Below are positions 44,168-55,486 of a stretch of 64,000 nt of DNA, in pieces. Both the position numbers and the translations under genes were made by a program. Position 1 is the stretch's first letter, and every line of letters begins with the position of its first letter. Source of the stretch: Plicaturopsis crispa FD-325 SS-3 (taxonomy: Eukaryota; Basidiomycota; Agaricomycetes; Amylocorticiales; Amylocorticiaceae). Location: the NCBI GenBank assembly GCA_000827205.1, contig KN832555.1:3250696-3314695 (forward strand), read 5' to 3'. The notes below the pieces were generated by a model, which did not search any database, was not told the origin of the DNA, and saw only the letters and a program-made list of their open reading frames with translations.

Positions 44168-46360
44168 TCAGGAAGTCCCGCCCTGCCGCTCCTTCTTCGA
44201 CCGCAGACGCACCCACGCCGTCGTCATAAACAGCACCCACGCAAATGCCACCAGCGCCGCACACAGCACCGCAAACACCTTCCCCCGCCGGATCTTCCGC
44301 GTCACCCGGTTTGCGCTCGCTGGAGGCACCGCGCGCCGGTCGGGAGACACAGACGCGTGCCGGGAGCCAGGGGCAGACAAATTCGAGCTGGCATGCCGGA
44401 TGGGCTTCGGGGGCTCCGAGTCCGAGTCGGGCTCGCTGACGTCGCCGGCAAATTCGGCGACGGCGGCGGCGGCGAGGATACGCGCACGCCGCCGCTCGAG
44501 GAAGTGCAGCGCCTGGATTACGGCGAATTGGAGGACGTTGAGGACGAGCCAGGCGTTGATGAGGTATTGGATTGCCGTGCGGTCGCCTAGGGGTGAGGAT
44601 GGGTTCTCTTTGTTCTTCGTGTCCAGTGCGAGGCCTGCAAGGGTCTGGAAGATCGTCGAGCCCGTTTGCTCTAACTGGATGTGCATGGGGGTGTCAGTAG
44701 AGAGGGGGTGTTAGCAGGGGAGGGATACGCACGCTCTTGTGGGCACCGAGTGTGGTCGATATGTACTTGTGGGACACGAGTTGTGGAACAATGACAACAA
44801 GGAGCACTACGGGATGTTAGCGACTGGAGTATGGTTAGGTGAAGATTCTGCTCACAAGGTGAGAAGCCGTGACCGATGGCAAACGATACGATGGCTGGGA
44901 TCGGCGTGTGCGTCCAGGACACAGGCAGGGCGAGCCATATATAACACAACATGGTGAGGGCCGACGAAAGCATAAACAGGCGTATGACGATTGCATGCCG
45001 CTGTAGACGGTCAACGATAACGCCGATCTGAAAGCCCAATGCAATGTGAGTTTTGGACAAGGAGGATATAGAGATGTCCCTACAAAAGGGTATAGGAAGA
45101 CGCTGCCGGCTAGTAGGTACGAAGCGTTTCGTGAGGCATCTCTCTCGGTCTCTCCGTACCGGCGCTCGATGATGTTTCTGTACTGGGTGTGAGCGTAATA
45201 AAACGGTGGCAGTGGAGAAGACATACGCGGAGAGGTGTGTAAATGGAGACCATAATGCTCCACAGAGAACGTTGAGGCCAATATATCTTCATATAGCCGA
45301 GTTAGTGATGCTCTCAAGCCTAGCTGTAGGAAGAGACATACGCCCAAAACACATCCCCAAGCTTCAAGGTGTCCTTCAAAGACACCTTGCGCTTCTCTGC
45401 GACTTTCTGGAGCGCTTCCGCCTCTGAGAAGCTGACCCGACGCCGTGCTTCATCCTGGAAATCTACCGCCTCCAGCTCCGCGCCGGACTCATCAATCAGC
45501 CACTTGGACACCACGATATAGATGAGGTTAACAACAACGGAGAGCCCCGCGAGGCCGGTCGCAGCATAAAACGGCGCATGGGGGCCAAAGTGCTGGCTGA
45601 GGGGGAAGGAGGTGCGCGCGGAGATGAAGGATGCGCCTTTCCCGGCGACAAGGCCGAGCGCCATGGACACGCCTAAGCCATGCGACCGGAAGAAGCGCAC
45701 GATAATGGTTTCTTGGACTACAGCCAGCGGGCTCACGCCGAGCCCGAAGACGAACATGCCGAATGCCATGAAACGGACGCTGCCGGTGAGGTCGCCGAAG
45801 AGCAGGAGGGCCTGGCCTGGGCAGGGTGGGTGTGTATGGTGAGCGTGGGATACGTGGGAGTGGTACTGGGGGAGCTTACCCAGGAATATGACCCCCGTTG
45901 CGAGTATGCTGGTGTATGTGGTGCCGAGCCTGCTTGCCATGAGGCCGCCGACTAGCGGCGTCCAGGTGCTGTTCAGGCTGAACGCGGCGATGAGGAGACT
46001 GAACTCGGTATTGTCCGTGCCCATTTCCTTGGATATTCGAGACTTGAGTGGTCCCAGGATATAAGATGCACTGGTGATTGACATTAGTTGGGGCGGAATG
46101 ACGTTGGGGAGGAGCGGAGCTCACTAGTGACTGCCGACACTGAGAGAGCATGCACATAGGAGGGCGACGGCTCTGACTACGAATGCTCTCCCAGCTGGCA
46201 CCCGGGTAACATGTTCACGCTCGAAGCTCTGCGATACGTCGATGTTTCCCTCGTCCTCGTCCTCATCCTCGCCCTCGTGCAGGTCGTGGTAGTCGCTGGC
46301 GTAGGACGACCTGAGGAGAGGTGTCTGGCTGGTTTGACGAGAGGTACGGCCGAGAGACAT
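44168..46360 (-). CDS. MFS transporter, MFSD1-like, 602 aa
   Basis: Eight exons: 46125-46360, 45880-46070, 45342-45816, 45227-45286, 45084-45177, 44856-45027, 44733-44806, 44168-44674. A polar acidic N-terminus (YHDLHEGEDEDEDEGNID) is followed by about 11-12 membrane helices. Motifs of this clade are SHYASYILGPLKSRI, NSTWTPLVGGLMASRLGTTY, FGMFVFGLGVSPLAVVQETI, GKGASFISARTSFPLS, a large central loop with charged residues, LVDRLQRH-type IGVIVDRLQRH, and LEQTGSTIFQTLAGL. Vertebrate MFSD1 exports dipeptides from lysosomes; the fungal substrate is unknown. The C-terminal tail adds a Ser/Arg-rich region and a last helix (VFAVLCAALVAFAWVLFMTT). The exon 5 acceptor was chosen as CAGTACAG to keep frame. 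A vacuolar location is inferred. Confidence 0.87.
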
Positions 46361-47592
46361 TGGGGGTATATATGCAATGAAAGCGAACGCTCTACTGGAA
46401 CTGGATGTTGAAGGAGGAGGAGGACATGAAAGTAGAGAACAGGAGGAGAACGGTAAGTAAAAGTCAGGAGATTTATCAGATAAACGGTCTCCATCTGGTT
46501 CCGGTTCCGTCTAAATTACAAGTTCTCGACTCTCGGCCGACGCCTTTGCAGACTGTTTTACACCACTTCACAATGTTCACATCGTTCTACAGCCCGTCTG
46601 AGCCCGCCATGTTCTGGACAGCAACTAGCAACTCCTCTGGTTCAATTTTCTTCTCGTACAGCGAGGCAAGACATGGCGATGTGCAGCCGTTGGGAGCAGA
46701 GAACGGTGCACGTCGGCGCCACTAATTGTTTACGATCATCGCGGGAGCCTTCGCCGATACACGCCTACAGCAGCAAGGACTCCAATATCTCTCAAAGGGT
46801 TATGCTCTGCTAGCGAGGGAGTAGAGGGGCCCCGCGATTCACCCGCAGTCCGAGAAGTTGTTGCAGCACAAGGGATCGGGGGCCGCGCCTGCAGGTGCAG
46901 GTGGGATTGCTGGTCTACTCAAGTCTCACCCTATCTACGTCGATAATGACTCAAATCAAAAGACCTGGTGGATCACCTTGCCTGGGGGTATCTACCAAGC
47001 ACAGACATCGACTACTTTGGCATGCTCAGCCGGGGTGCTCTGTGGATAGGTCGTGTGCCCTCACGAGCCATGAGGTTAGCGAGGAGTCGAGGACTTATGT
47101 AGATATGCATCTAATCGTTAACGCGCTCACCATGATGGCTACTGGGACTTGTCAACGAATCTCGGCTGCAAGGAAGGATGATGTGCTGTTCACGAACAGC
47201 ATAGGGCAGTGCTATGTCAGAGCTAGGATGAGTATGAACTGTGCCAGAACACACATATGATGAACGTCGACAATGAATATATGCATTGGGCGAACAGACC
47301 GGTGATAAAGCAGATGCTACAGTAGATAATGTCAATGCAGAGCTCGCTAAACCTTCAACAGCGTCTTACAGCTGTAAGTATAGCTTGAGACGTTCACTCG
47401 GAGGTTACACGGAGATAATTCATGAATAAATTTGTCAACATGGTTCACGATGCCGACGGCGCGTGGATTATCTTGGCGCCCAAACCGGCCGTCAAAGTCT
47501 GTCCACGACCGTCGCAGGCATGGCAAGGCTCTTGCACACAACTTATACCTGCTATTCTACTCTCGTCGACTGTACCATAACATACCGCCGCC
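46361..47592. other. 1.2 kb intergenic region between divergent genes
   Basis: Lies between the MFSD1-like gene (minus) and the lipase gene (plus). Open frames at 46405-46725, 46858-47260 and 47111-47335 have no family resemblance. A perfect 14 bp palindrome CTTACAGCTGTAAG sits at 47365-47378. No RNA gene was seen. Confidence 0.4.
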
Positions 47593-48823
47593 ATGTCCCT
47601 AAGATTCAAACGGCGGGCGAGCACCGAGACGCCAGAGGCCAAACACATGTACGCCTCCGAACGCCTCATGAACTTCCGTTTCATCGCAAAGTGTTTTGCA
47701 ACGCACGCCGCCCGACCACTCACCCCTGCGGAACTCGTCGACCCCGCCCTCGAGCAGGCCCTCGGCGAGGTTGGCCAGTTCGCAGAGGTCTCCTACGCCG
47801 CTGCCCTCTCCCGCGTCCTCCGCCTCGAGTTCGTCTTCCAAAACCTCCCCATGCTCCTCCAGCCCGACTGGCCCCTCGAGGGCTACGACGCTCTCGCAGA
47901 GCTCCAACTTGTCGCATCGTTCCGCGGGCGCACGGGTGACGTCCCAGGCTACGTCGCCTACCGCGCAAAGTCCAAGGAGCTCGTCCTCGGCATCGCGGGC
48001 ACGTCCTCCCTCACACAAGCCTGGTACGACGTCCGCGCGCTCATGCACCCGCACCGCGCTGGAAAAGGATGCAAGGTCCACACCGGCTTTTGGAAGCTGC
48101 ACAAGGGCTTGAGAGCGCTCGAGGTCGACGCCCTCAAGCAGGGCCTCGCGGCACACGACGTCCAGCGGGTGATCCTCACCGGCCATAGTCTCGGCGGCGC
48201 GCTGTCCTATCTCCTCGCGGTCGACATCCTGCGCGATCCAGATATTCTGCCCGCTGGAATTCCCGTCACCGTCGCTGTATTCGGCGCCCCTCGGTGCGGC
48301 AACTCGAAACTCGTCGACTGGTGGGAGAAGGCCGTGGGCACTTACCGGCAGACATACGGAGACGAAGCTTTCCAGGAGTACTCCGTCAAGGCGTTTAACG
48401 ACGGTGCGTTTCCTCCCCTCCACTCTTGTCATTGCTAAACTATCACCCCCAGGCGTCCCCGCGATCCCGCCCACAAACATGGGCTACCGGCACTTCGCGA
48501 AGCGGCCGCTCTACTTCGTGTACGGCCGCCTGTACCGCATCCCGGAGGCGGACCACGAGCACGCGCTCTTCGCCGTGCAGGACGCGGACGAGGCGCGGCG
48601 CATGACCGCGTACCCGCGCGGCGGGCACAACTACTACGGTGGGCGCGACCTCGAGCGCTTCGAGCGCCGCATGGCGTGGCTCGAGGAGCTCAAGACTGGC
48701 GGGGACCCAAAGTGGGCGGAGAGGTACGTGCGGCGCGTGGAGAAGAGGGAGCGCGGGTGGATGAGCAAGATGAAAGATAAGGTACAAGAGAAGGAGAAGG
48801 ATATTTCGGAGGCTCTCCATTAG
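47593..48823 (+). CDS. Class 3 lipase-like alpha/beta hydrolase, 393 aa
   Basis: Two exons: 47593-48403 and 48453-48823, joined by a 49 nt intron. The nucleophile elbow GHSLGGALSYLLA carries the catalytic Ser near residue 200. VLGIAGTSSLTQAWYDV is the oxyanion region of the class 3 (Rml-type) lipase fold, FGAPRCGNSKLVDWW contains the conserved FGxPRxGN, and the DHEHALF/GGHNYYGG region at the C-terminus supplies candidate catalytic His. No signal peptide is seen, so an intracellular enzyme on acylglycerols or phospholipids is likely. The C-terminal 60 residues are charged and helical (KMKDKVQEKEKD). The 293-codon open frame on the opposite strand is a GC-rich shadow. Confidence 0.9.
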
Positions 48824-49042
48824 ACCCACCGTCCGTTCGTTTGTTCGTAGATTACATTGCTTTGCATTTACTGTAGCCATCTAATTTATCATCGGTCTGT
48901 TGTCGGACTATGCGCACAATACATATAATCATTGTCGACGTTCATCGTATGCGTGTCTCGAGCTGGTGGAATATCTCCGGAATATCTCCGTGCCACCGTC
49001 TCGGAGTCTTGAACGCGTCACCGTAAGTACTTAAGTACCCCC

Positions 49043-50046
49043 ATGTTTCGCTCGACCCTCCATATTCAGCGCCTCGTACGAACTCAGAGCCTGCGTTTCT
49101 CACTTGCTCCCCGCCGCCATGTACTTCGGACCCCGTTCTCGACATCCGCTCCCAGTTTGAACAAACCCGCGAATTCCCGCAAAGGCCCGCCGCCGCGGTG
49201 CCCGCAATGTGACGCACCGCTGCCATCACCGCTCCCGGCGTGCCCCAAATGCGCGTTCATAGCGGTTCCACGCACCGCTACATACCACTCGCTGTTTGAC
49301 CTGCCGTACGAGCCTAATCCGTTTGTGGTCGACGCGGCACGGCTCAAGGCGCAGTTTCATGTCGCGCAGCGGGTGTGCCATCCGGACGTCTGGGCGGGCA
49401 AGGTGCGTGTGCAATCCTTCTTCAGAGGTGATGTATTTGCTGAAAGGGGTACTATACAGGGAAAGCAAGATGCATCGAGCGAGCTATCTACGTATGTGAA
49501 CGAAGCATACCAGACGCTCTTGGACCCGTTCAGGCGCGCCGAGTATCTGCTGCGACTGCACGACATCGAAGTCTCGGAGACAGACCAAGTAGAGGATATG
49601 GACCTGCTCATGAGCATCATGGAGGCGCGCGAGGAGATCGAGACGGCTGGCCCAGATGATGCCGCCCTCGTACAGGACGTTGCGAGAAAGAACCAAGGTG
49701 AGTGCTAGCACTTTTCCAAGATACGCCCGAGTGTTATTGCGCGCACACATCTTCGGACACCAGTTGAGGCGGCGCCCTGACGAATTACTGGAGCGTTCGT
49801 CCAGTCCAGTCCGCGGCCTTGGCCATGGCATTTGGACGCATGCGGCTGTACCGGAGCCATACCTTCACGCGTGTGCTAACCAATCTTGACACAGAACAAA
49901 TCGACAAATTGTGCGCAACCATCGAGAGATTAGTGGGCGAGGAAGATTGGGTCGGCGTGAAGGACGCGACCGTGCGGCTGAAGTACTTGCAAAGTATTCA
50001 AACGGCCGCCAGGAAGTGGCCCACCATCGAGAACGACGAGCACTGA
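49043..50046 (+). CDS. JAC1: Mitochondrial Fe-S co-chaperone HscB/Jac1
   Basis: Three exons: 49043-49402, 49460-49697, 49895-50046, giving 249 residues. The basic N-terminus (RLVRTQSLRFSLAPRRHVLR) looks like a mitochondrial presequence. A four-Cys knot follows (RCPQCDAPLPSPLPACPKC), as in human HSCB but absent from yeast Jac1. The J-domain is YHSLFDLPYEPNPFVVD...HVAQRVCHPDVW, with the HPD that stimulates Hsp70 ATPase. The C-terminal HSCB domain is a three-helix bundle (YQTLLDPFRRAEYLLRLHDI, then MEAREEIE). It delivers Isu-bound iron-sulfur clusters to the mitochondrial Hsp70. The last intron is 197 nt, long for this region, but no extra exon was needed. Confidence 0.94.
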
Positions 50047-50272
50047 GCACTGCTCTACATACCCGTACTCATTCCTGTCTGCCTTGGATATTTTTTTTCA
50101 ATAAAATGAAGATAAGTAACAAAGTTGTAATGAAGTCACTGAACAATCACATGAGCTCATGAGAATGATCAAACGTTCCTGCACGATGGCACGACGGCAT
50201 GAAACGCTTTGAAGTAAAATGTTGTATTTCACCTCTTAGCTATCACCGTCGCTGCCAGCGTCGCCGCCGCTA

Positions 50273-52134
50273 ATGCGTTCAACGTCGCCGTCGTTCCCCT
50301 CGGACCCAACACACCCACTCCAGGTCGCAGCACGCACCTATGCGCTGGCTCTCTCGCTTTCCCTAGGTCCATCTCTCATCCCCTTCGTCCCCTCGCTCCT
50401 CTTGAACAGACCGGCACCGCCACGCAAGCTGTCACATATCCTCAGACGCGAACTATCCCCGACAGGCTTCGCGTTCGCTCTCCTAGTTGCCGCGGGAGGT
50501 GGGGCGGCACTGCAGTATGTGTGGGAGACGCTAGCGGAACGCGGTGTGGAATTGCCATGGGACTCGCCTGGCACGTTCACACCAGCGCCATCGCGCGCAC
50601 GTACGCCCGAACCCAGTGACGGAGAATCCAAGGCACCCAACGGCGCCTACGAAATCGCATACGAAAAGATAAAAACATGGATGGACGGCCTGAAGCCCGT
50701 GCACCGCGCCTTCATCTCGAATGGCATCAGCTCCTCCTTCGCGTTCTACCTCCTCCAGGCCGGCCGTCGGCGGCCCTGGAACGCTGCCGCCCCCAGAGAC
50801 TCGCCGACGCTCGACCTCACGCTCCTGCTGCTCGTGCGCGCGATCGACATGACCGTGCAGGCCATCGTGCTGCGGCGCACGGCCAAGCCCGACGCGGCGG
50901 AGCGCGAGCGTCTGCGGCACCGGCGCACACTCACCACGCGCATCGACGCGTTTGTCTTCTGGGCATCCAGCGCACGCATCATGTGGTGCTTTTTCTACCA
51001 GCCGGAACGGTGAGTATGCCATGTTGCCCTTCGCCGTAGCCCATGTCTGACGAACGGCCGCGCTGCAGCCTCCCCAAATCGTACGTGAAGTGGATAACGA
51101 ACCTCGCTATGGTCGACCCGCGGCTGCTGCGGGCCCTGCGTGCTATCCGGGAGGGCGACTTCTCGTATGTCCGCGGGACATCCGTCCCACCGGACCTGCT
51201 AACATCGTATGCGGCGGAACTTGGCTTCCCGCGCACATGGGGCGATCCAGCAGTACTCCCCGCGTACAGTGGGAGTGCTGCGACCAAGGTTTGGGAAAGG
51301 ATTGGTGTTGAAGGCCGCGCGGGGGTGGGTGGGCTGCCTTGTGAACTCGTGCATGGCGGGCTAGGACGAAAAGTCGGCCTCGGGGATGGCTGCTACACAA
51401 ATGCGGGCGTCAGGGCTGGCTTCGGGTTTCTCGAGGCTATCGCGCTTTATCTGCCCGTAAGTCATTTTTATCGCTTCTTCGAAATAATCCGAGTTTACAC
51501 ATATGCGTAGGTGCACTTCATCCCCATTCTCCTCACGCGGCCCCGCGCCTTTCTCCGTCCGCATACGCTCGTTCGCCCACTGCTCGGTGCCGTCCGCAGC
51601 GCGTCCTTCCTCTCATCGTTCCTCCTCCTCATCTGGTCCACACTCTGCACCGGCCGCACCTTCCTTCCGGCCCTCCTCCCCTCCATCCCGCACGACTTCT
51701 GGGACGGCCCGCACGGCGCCGTCCTCGCAGCGTGCATCGCGTGCGGCGCGAGCATATGGGCGGAGGACGGGCGGCGCCGCGGCGAGGTTGCGCTGTACGT
51801 GCTCCCTCGCGCCGTGCGCGCGTGCCTACCGCGCGGGTGGGGGAAGGAGGGCGGCAGGGGCGAACGGGTCACGTTCGTGCTAGCCCTGGCGGCGCTGTTG
51901 ACGGGCGCGCGGCATCGTCCGGATGCGCTGAGGGGGCTGGCGCGGTGGACGGGCGCGTTTATCATGAGAGGCCCAGATGCCGGGTTTTGGCGGAAGGGCA
52001 GGGAGGGGACGCCGGGGCCGGGCCCCAGGCGGGTGGACCCCCTTGGTGCTCCCGGGGATTCGGAGATTGGCAGCACTGCCAGTGGAGTGCAGACGCCGCG
52101 GGATATCCGACAGACGCCTACGCCGCCTCCGTGA
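50273..52134 (+). CDS. TMEM135-like integral membrane protein, 582 aa
   Basis: Three exons: 50273-51009, 51069-51456, 51511-52134. Several hydrophobic segments are visible (ALALSLSLGPSLIPFVPSLL, GFAFALLVAAGGGAALQYVW, FISNGISSSFAFYLLQA, SASFLSSFLLLIWSTLC, GAVLAACIACGASIWAED). The middle motif RLPKSYVKWITNLAMVDPRL followed by ALRAIREGDFSYVRGT is shared by fungal relatives of animal TMEM135, an organelle membrane protein linked to peroxisomes and lipid storage. The assignment rests on this motif and topology, so the family is likely and the function unknown. The C-terminus is Gly/Pro-rich and probably disordered. The open frame opposite the last exon (51495-52349) is a shadow. Confidence 0.7.
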
Positions 52135-52603
52135 GGGACAACTACCAAAACGATATTCTGGATCTTGGACAATATCCCACTTTTATAGTAAGCACACACA
52201 CGATAGTTAAGATATACCTGGTGGCCACAGCTACTCACCGACACCTTTCTGGTACTGTATGTGTACAATGTACGCCTCCAGTCACAAGTCCTACAATTGA
52301 TTAATACATATACCAATCTACGTGGCACAGAACATTTGCTTTGACTCAAAGCACAAAGCCTTTGAGTCTTGAGTGATCAAACATCAATCCTTGTGTATTA
52401 TGAGCGGTATTGTGTCCACATGCAATGCTAAGTAAACCGGGAGACCAGTCCATGCATAGAGTTTCGTCCAGCATCTCGTGAGTACCGTATTATGTCGTAG
52501 TTATAATCGTTAATCGTCCGCCCCGAGCACTTACACCGCCCGACACAGGATGAAGCTATTGCTTTTAACTTGCGTATGTCCGTTCGTTCGTCCGTGGCAT
52601 GGC
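52135..52603. other. Spacer between convergent genes with a hairpin
   Basis: About 470 bp of 3' flanks of the TMEM135-like and DHA1 genes. GACTCAAAG (52343-52351) and CTTTGAGTC (52360-52368) form a perfect 9 bp inverted repeat with an 8 nt loop. No gene was seen. Confidence 0.5.
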
Positions 52604-55043
52604 TCACACCGCCTGTTCCCCGGTAGGATTCTTCTCCTCGCCCGCGGCCTCGCGCTCCTTCTGCGCCACGGCGTGCTGCTGCTCCGCGAGGCGATGCGAC
52701 GCCCCGCTGTAGTGGCTGCGTTTCCGGATGCGCTCGCCGAAGTGCCAGAAGAGCCAGGGCGAAGGGCAGCCAAGTGCGATGGCCAGTGCCGCGAGGATCG
52801 TGTCGCCCTTCCCGTAGCCGAGAGCTTTGTACATGGCGGGCGCGAAAAGCGGGAAGCCGAATCCGGCGAGGGCGCGGAGGAAACTGACGGCGGCAAGGGC
52901 TAGGGGTGTTTTTGTCAATCGCTGTACCTTACTGGCTACATAGTGAATGCAGAGCACGTACCCGAGGCGGCGTGTAATGTGAACGTGTCGATAACGTATG
53001 TCTGGATAGCTTGGAAATTCAGGATGACCCCGGCACCAATGAGCGCCATGCCCTATAAAGCGAGGGTTAGAACATTGCACCATACGTTTGAAGTACAAAG
53101 TGTGCACTCACAATGTCAGGGACGATCCAGTGTACATTGGCTCGAGCACCCCATCCTATTCCCGGTCAATAACGGTATCGACATGCTACGGAAGTCACTC
53201 ACCGAGAATGAAGAGACCGGCTGGGAGGAATATGGAGCCGGGTACCATAGGCGCTGCGAATGTAACTTAGCGACGATTACCGAATGGGCGATATTTGCGG
53301 ATGAACTCACGCAGTCGGAATTCAGGCTTCCCTTTTCCGCCGTTGCGCTTTGTGAGGCGCTTGTAAATAGCGTCGAGAGCCCGCGCATTGATTTGCGAGG
53401 CTCCAGTGAGTCCGACACCTAGGGCGATATAATGGAGTCCTTTGGGGCAGTAACAACATGGTGTCAATGGCTAGTACGGTGTGAAACAAGGTAGTAGAGG
53501 CATACCTGCAATTCCGGGCCGCTCTTTGTAAACTCCTTCGTATATTCCCGGAACTGTGGTCAAAACGACTGGAGGATGCATGTCAGTGGCGCGAAGGCAG
53601 AAAAGAGCAGGTAGACGTACGATACATAAGCCCTGTTTGAGCCATAAACGATTGAATGGGTGTCAATACAAGTAGCGTGACCATGCTACGTACCATATCT
53701 GTAAGTGATGAGCGAGTGAGTAAAGTTACAGATGCAGGTCAGCGTGCGTCACGTACATGAATGCCATGTATACACCGAGCAGTTGCACGATGAGTTCGCG
53801 GTAGAAAAGGACGAAAGGTCTTGTTAACGACTTCGCGAATATTGCTTTCCAACTGCATGCCGTCGGTTGTAAATTGAGTGTGCTTTGCGGATAATGATTG
53901 TGGCTTACTGGAAGTCATCACGACCTTGAAATGGCGTGTGTACGCGCGACGAGTCCGATTTATCTATGCCCATGCTTTTCCGTATCTGCTGCGCTTTGCG
54001 TTCCAGCAGCGTAGGAGCAAACGCTACGCCGAATTGGACGTAAGTGTTTTACTCTCCAAAAGTCGTTTCAAATTCCTAACTTACTTTCTTTGAGGAAAAC
54101 CAGACCTGCACATTGTATCGCACCGTCAACTATACTCGTTGCCCAGTACTGCATTGCATAAGTTAGAAAATGCACGGTGAAACTTTAGGAATTCAAAGTC
54201 ACTTACGACCCAGCGCCAAGTTGATTTTTCAGCAATCCATGCACCGCACACGGGGCCAATAACAGGGCCGAGCAGGGGCGCGAGAGAGTATAGAGCAATT
54301 GCTTTTCCACGCTCTTCAGTACGCCAACAATCACCGAGAACAGCACCTCCGACCTGTCCAAAGATTGTCAGTGTTGCACGGAGGTATAAACAAGCTTCAA
54401 TCTTACCGCTAATGGCGCGCTGCCGCCGAGCCCAGCCAAAAATCGGAATGCAATGAGTTGACCTTTGCTTTGGGAGGCTCCGCATGCAATGTTAAAAACT
54501 GTAGTAACGCGATGAGTCTGACGTGCATAAGATAGAGGGGGAAGATGTCACTAACTCAGATACCACAAATTTGCTCCTTGAATTACTCTGTGTTTTGATT
54601 AGCGAAAGGGGGGCGGAGAAACTGCGGGAAACTAGCTCCGCACCTGGAACGTCCATAGATCTCACTTAAGGGCCCCAGGAAAAGCGGACCGAAGGCGTAA
54701 CCTAACACAAACACGCTGGTCGACATGGCCAAAATGGCCTCGTTTGTGATTCCGAACTGGTGGCCAATTTGGGCCGCCGCAGGGGCGACCATGGACGAGG
54801 ATACGGGGGAGATGAAAGTGAACGCAGACACGATTAGCGTGGCGGACCACTTGCGCTTGTAAGTCCAACTACTCCTGCATTAGCGGCGTCCTAGTCTTGA
54901 GTTCAAATTCGTGCGTACTTCTTTGGATTCATTGGGTCGTGTGGTCCATCCCAGTCTACAAGAATCCGCCCGCTGTCCTCCGTGACCGTCTCCGCGGGCG
55001 ATACGGTGCCATTGTTGTTGTCTGGTGGATTAGACTTTGACAT
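52604..55043 (-). CDS. MFS drug:H+ antiporter (DHA1 family), 528 aa
   Basis: Sixteen exons: 54919-55043, 54644-54868, 54556-54587, 54407-54498, 54207-54353, 54085-54148, 53909-54023, 53757-53852, 53694-53698, 53621-53632, 53506-53568, 53311-53439, 53203-53253, 53112-53155, 52962-53052, 52604-52899. DHA1 landmarks: DWDGPHDPMNP, NWTYKRKWSATLIVSAFTF, LGYAFGPLFLGPLSEIYGRS (motif A region), FRFLAGLGGSAPLA, GDCWRTEERGKAIALYSLAP and LLGPVIGPVCGAWIAE (motif C), HWIVPDIGMALIGAGVILNF, and SFLRALAGFGFPLFAPAMY. This clade (Tpo1/Flu1/cycloheximide-resistance type) exports drugs or polyamines at the plasma membrane. Exons of 5 and 12 nt are needed to make MAFIYGLMYLVLTT. Confidence 0.92.
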
Positions 55044-55096
55044 AGTCTGTGGGTACTGACAGAAAGTTGCGCGGTCCAGCTTGGGTCCAGCTTGGG

Positions 55097-55104
55097 TTTA
55101 TAAA
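55097..55104 (-). promoter_or_regulatory. TATA-like element of the DHA1 gene
   Basis: TTTATAAA, reading TATAAA on the minus strand, about 55 bp before the ATG at 55043. Two direct copies of TCCAGCTTGGG lie beside it (55074-55096). Confidence 0.5.
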
Positions 55105-55486
55105 GGTAGTCGGAGCCCGTGTCCGTGGTCGGAAGAGCATGACATGTCTCTAGATCGTCATCTCATGGCTTCAAGAGAACTGGTCATTTTTAGCGAGATA
55201 ATTTTAAGACAAAGCATGCGCCCCTGCGGAGTTGACACGGAGATGTTGCGGATATGAAGCGGATGCAATTCTTGGTGTATGCGGACTCGGAGAGCGGCTC
55301 CGGAGGACAAATGGGAAACGTGAAACTTCAAAGTCGAAACCGATACATACTTGAAGCAGGTAAGTACCTGGTAGTGTTCGTCAGCCCGCCGAGAGCACTG
55401 CCCAGGCACTGCCTGTCCGATCCAGCAAATATTGTCTTTGCTAGAGATTGCGAGACAACGTCGCGACATTTTGGTGAAGGATATGA
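55105..55486. other. Spacer between DPH7 3' end and DHA1 promoter
   Basis: About 380 bp. Open frames at 55158-55529 and 55254-55514 are not supported by any family. Nothing else was seen. Confidence 0.4.

Noticed and set aside
47599-48480. 293-codon minus-strand open frame
   Set aside because: Mirror of the lipase coding exon; a codon-bias shadow.
51495-52349. 284-codon minus-strand open frame
   Set aside because: Antisense to the last exon of the TMEM135-like gene, Arg/Pro-rich, no family.
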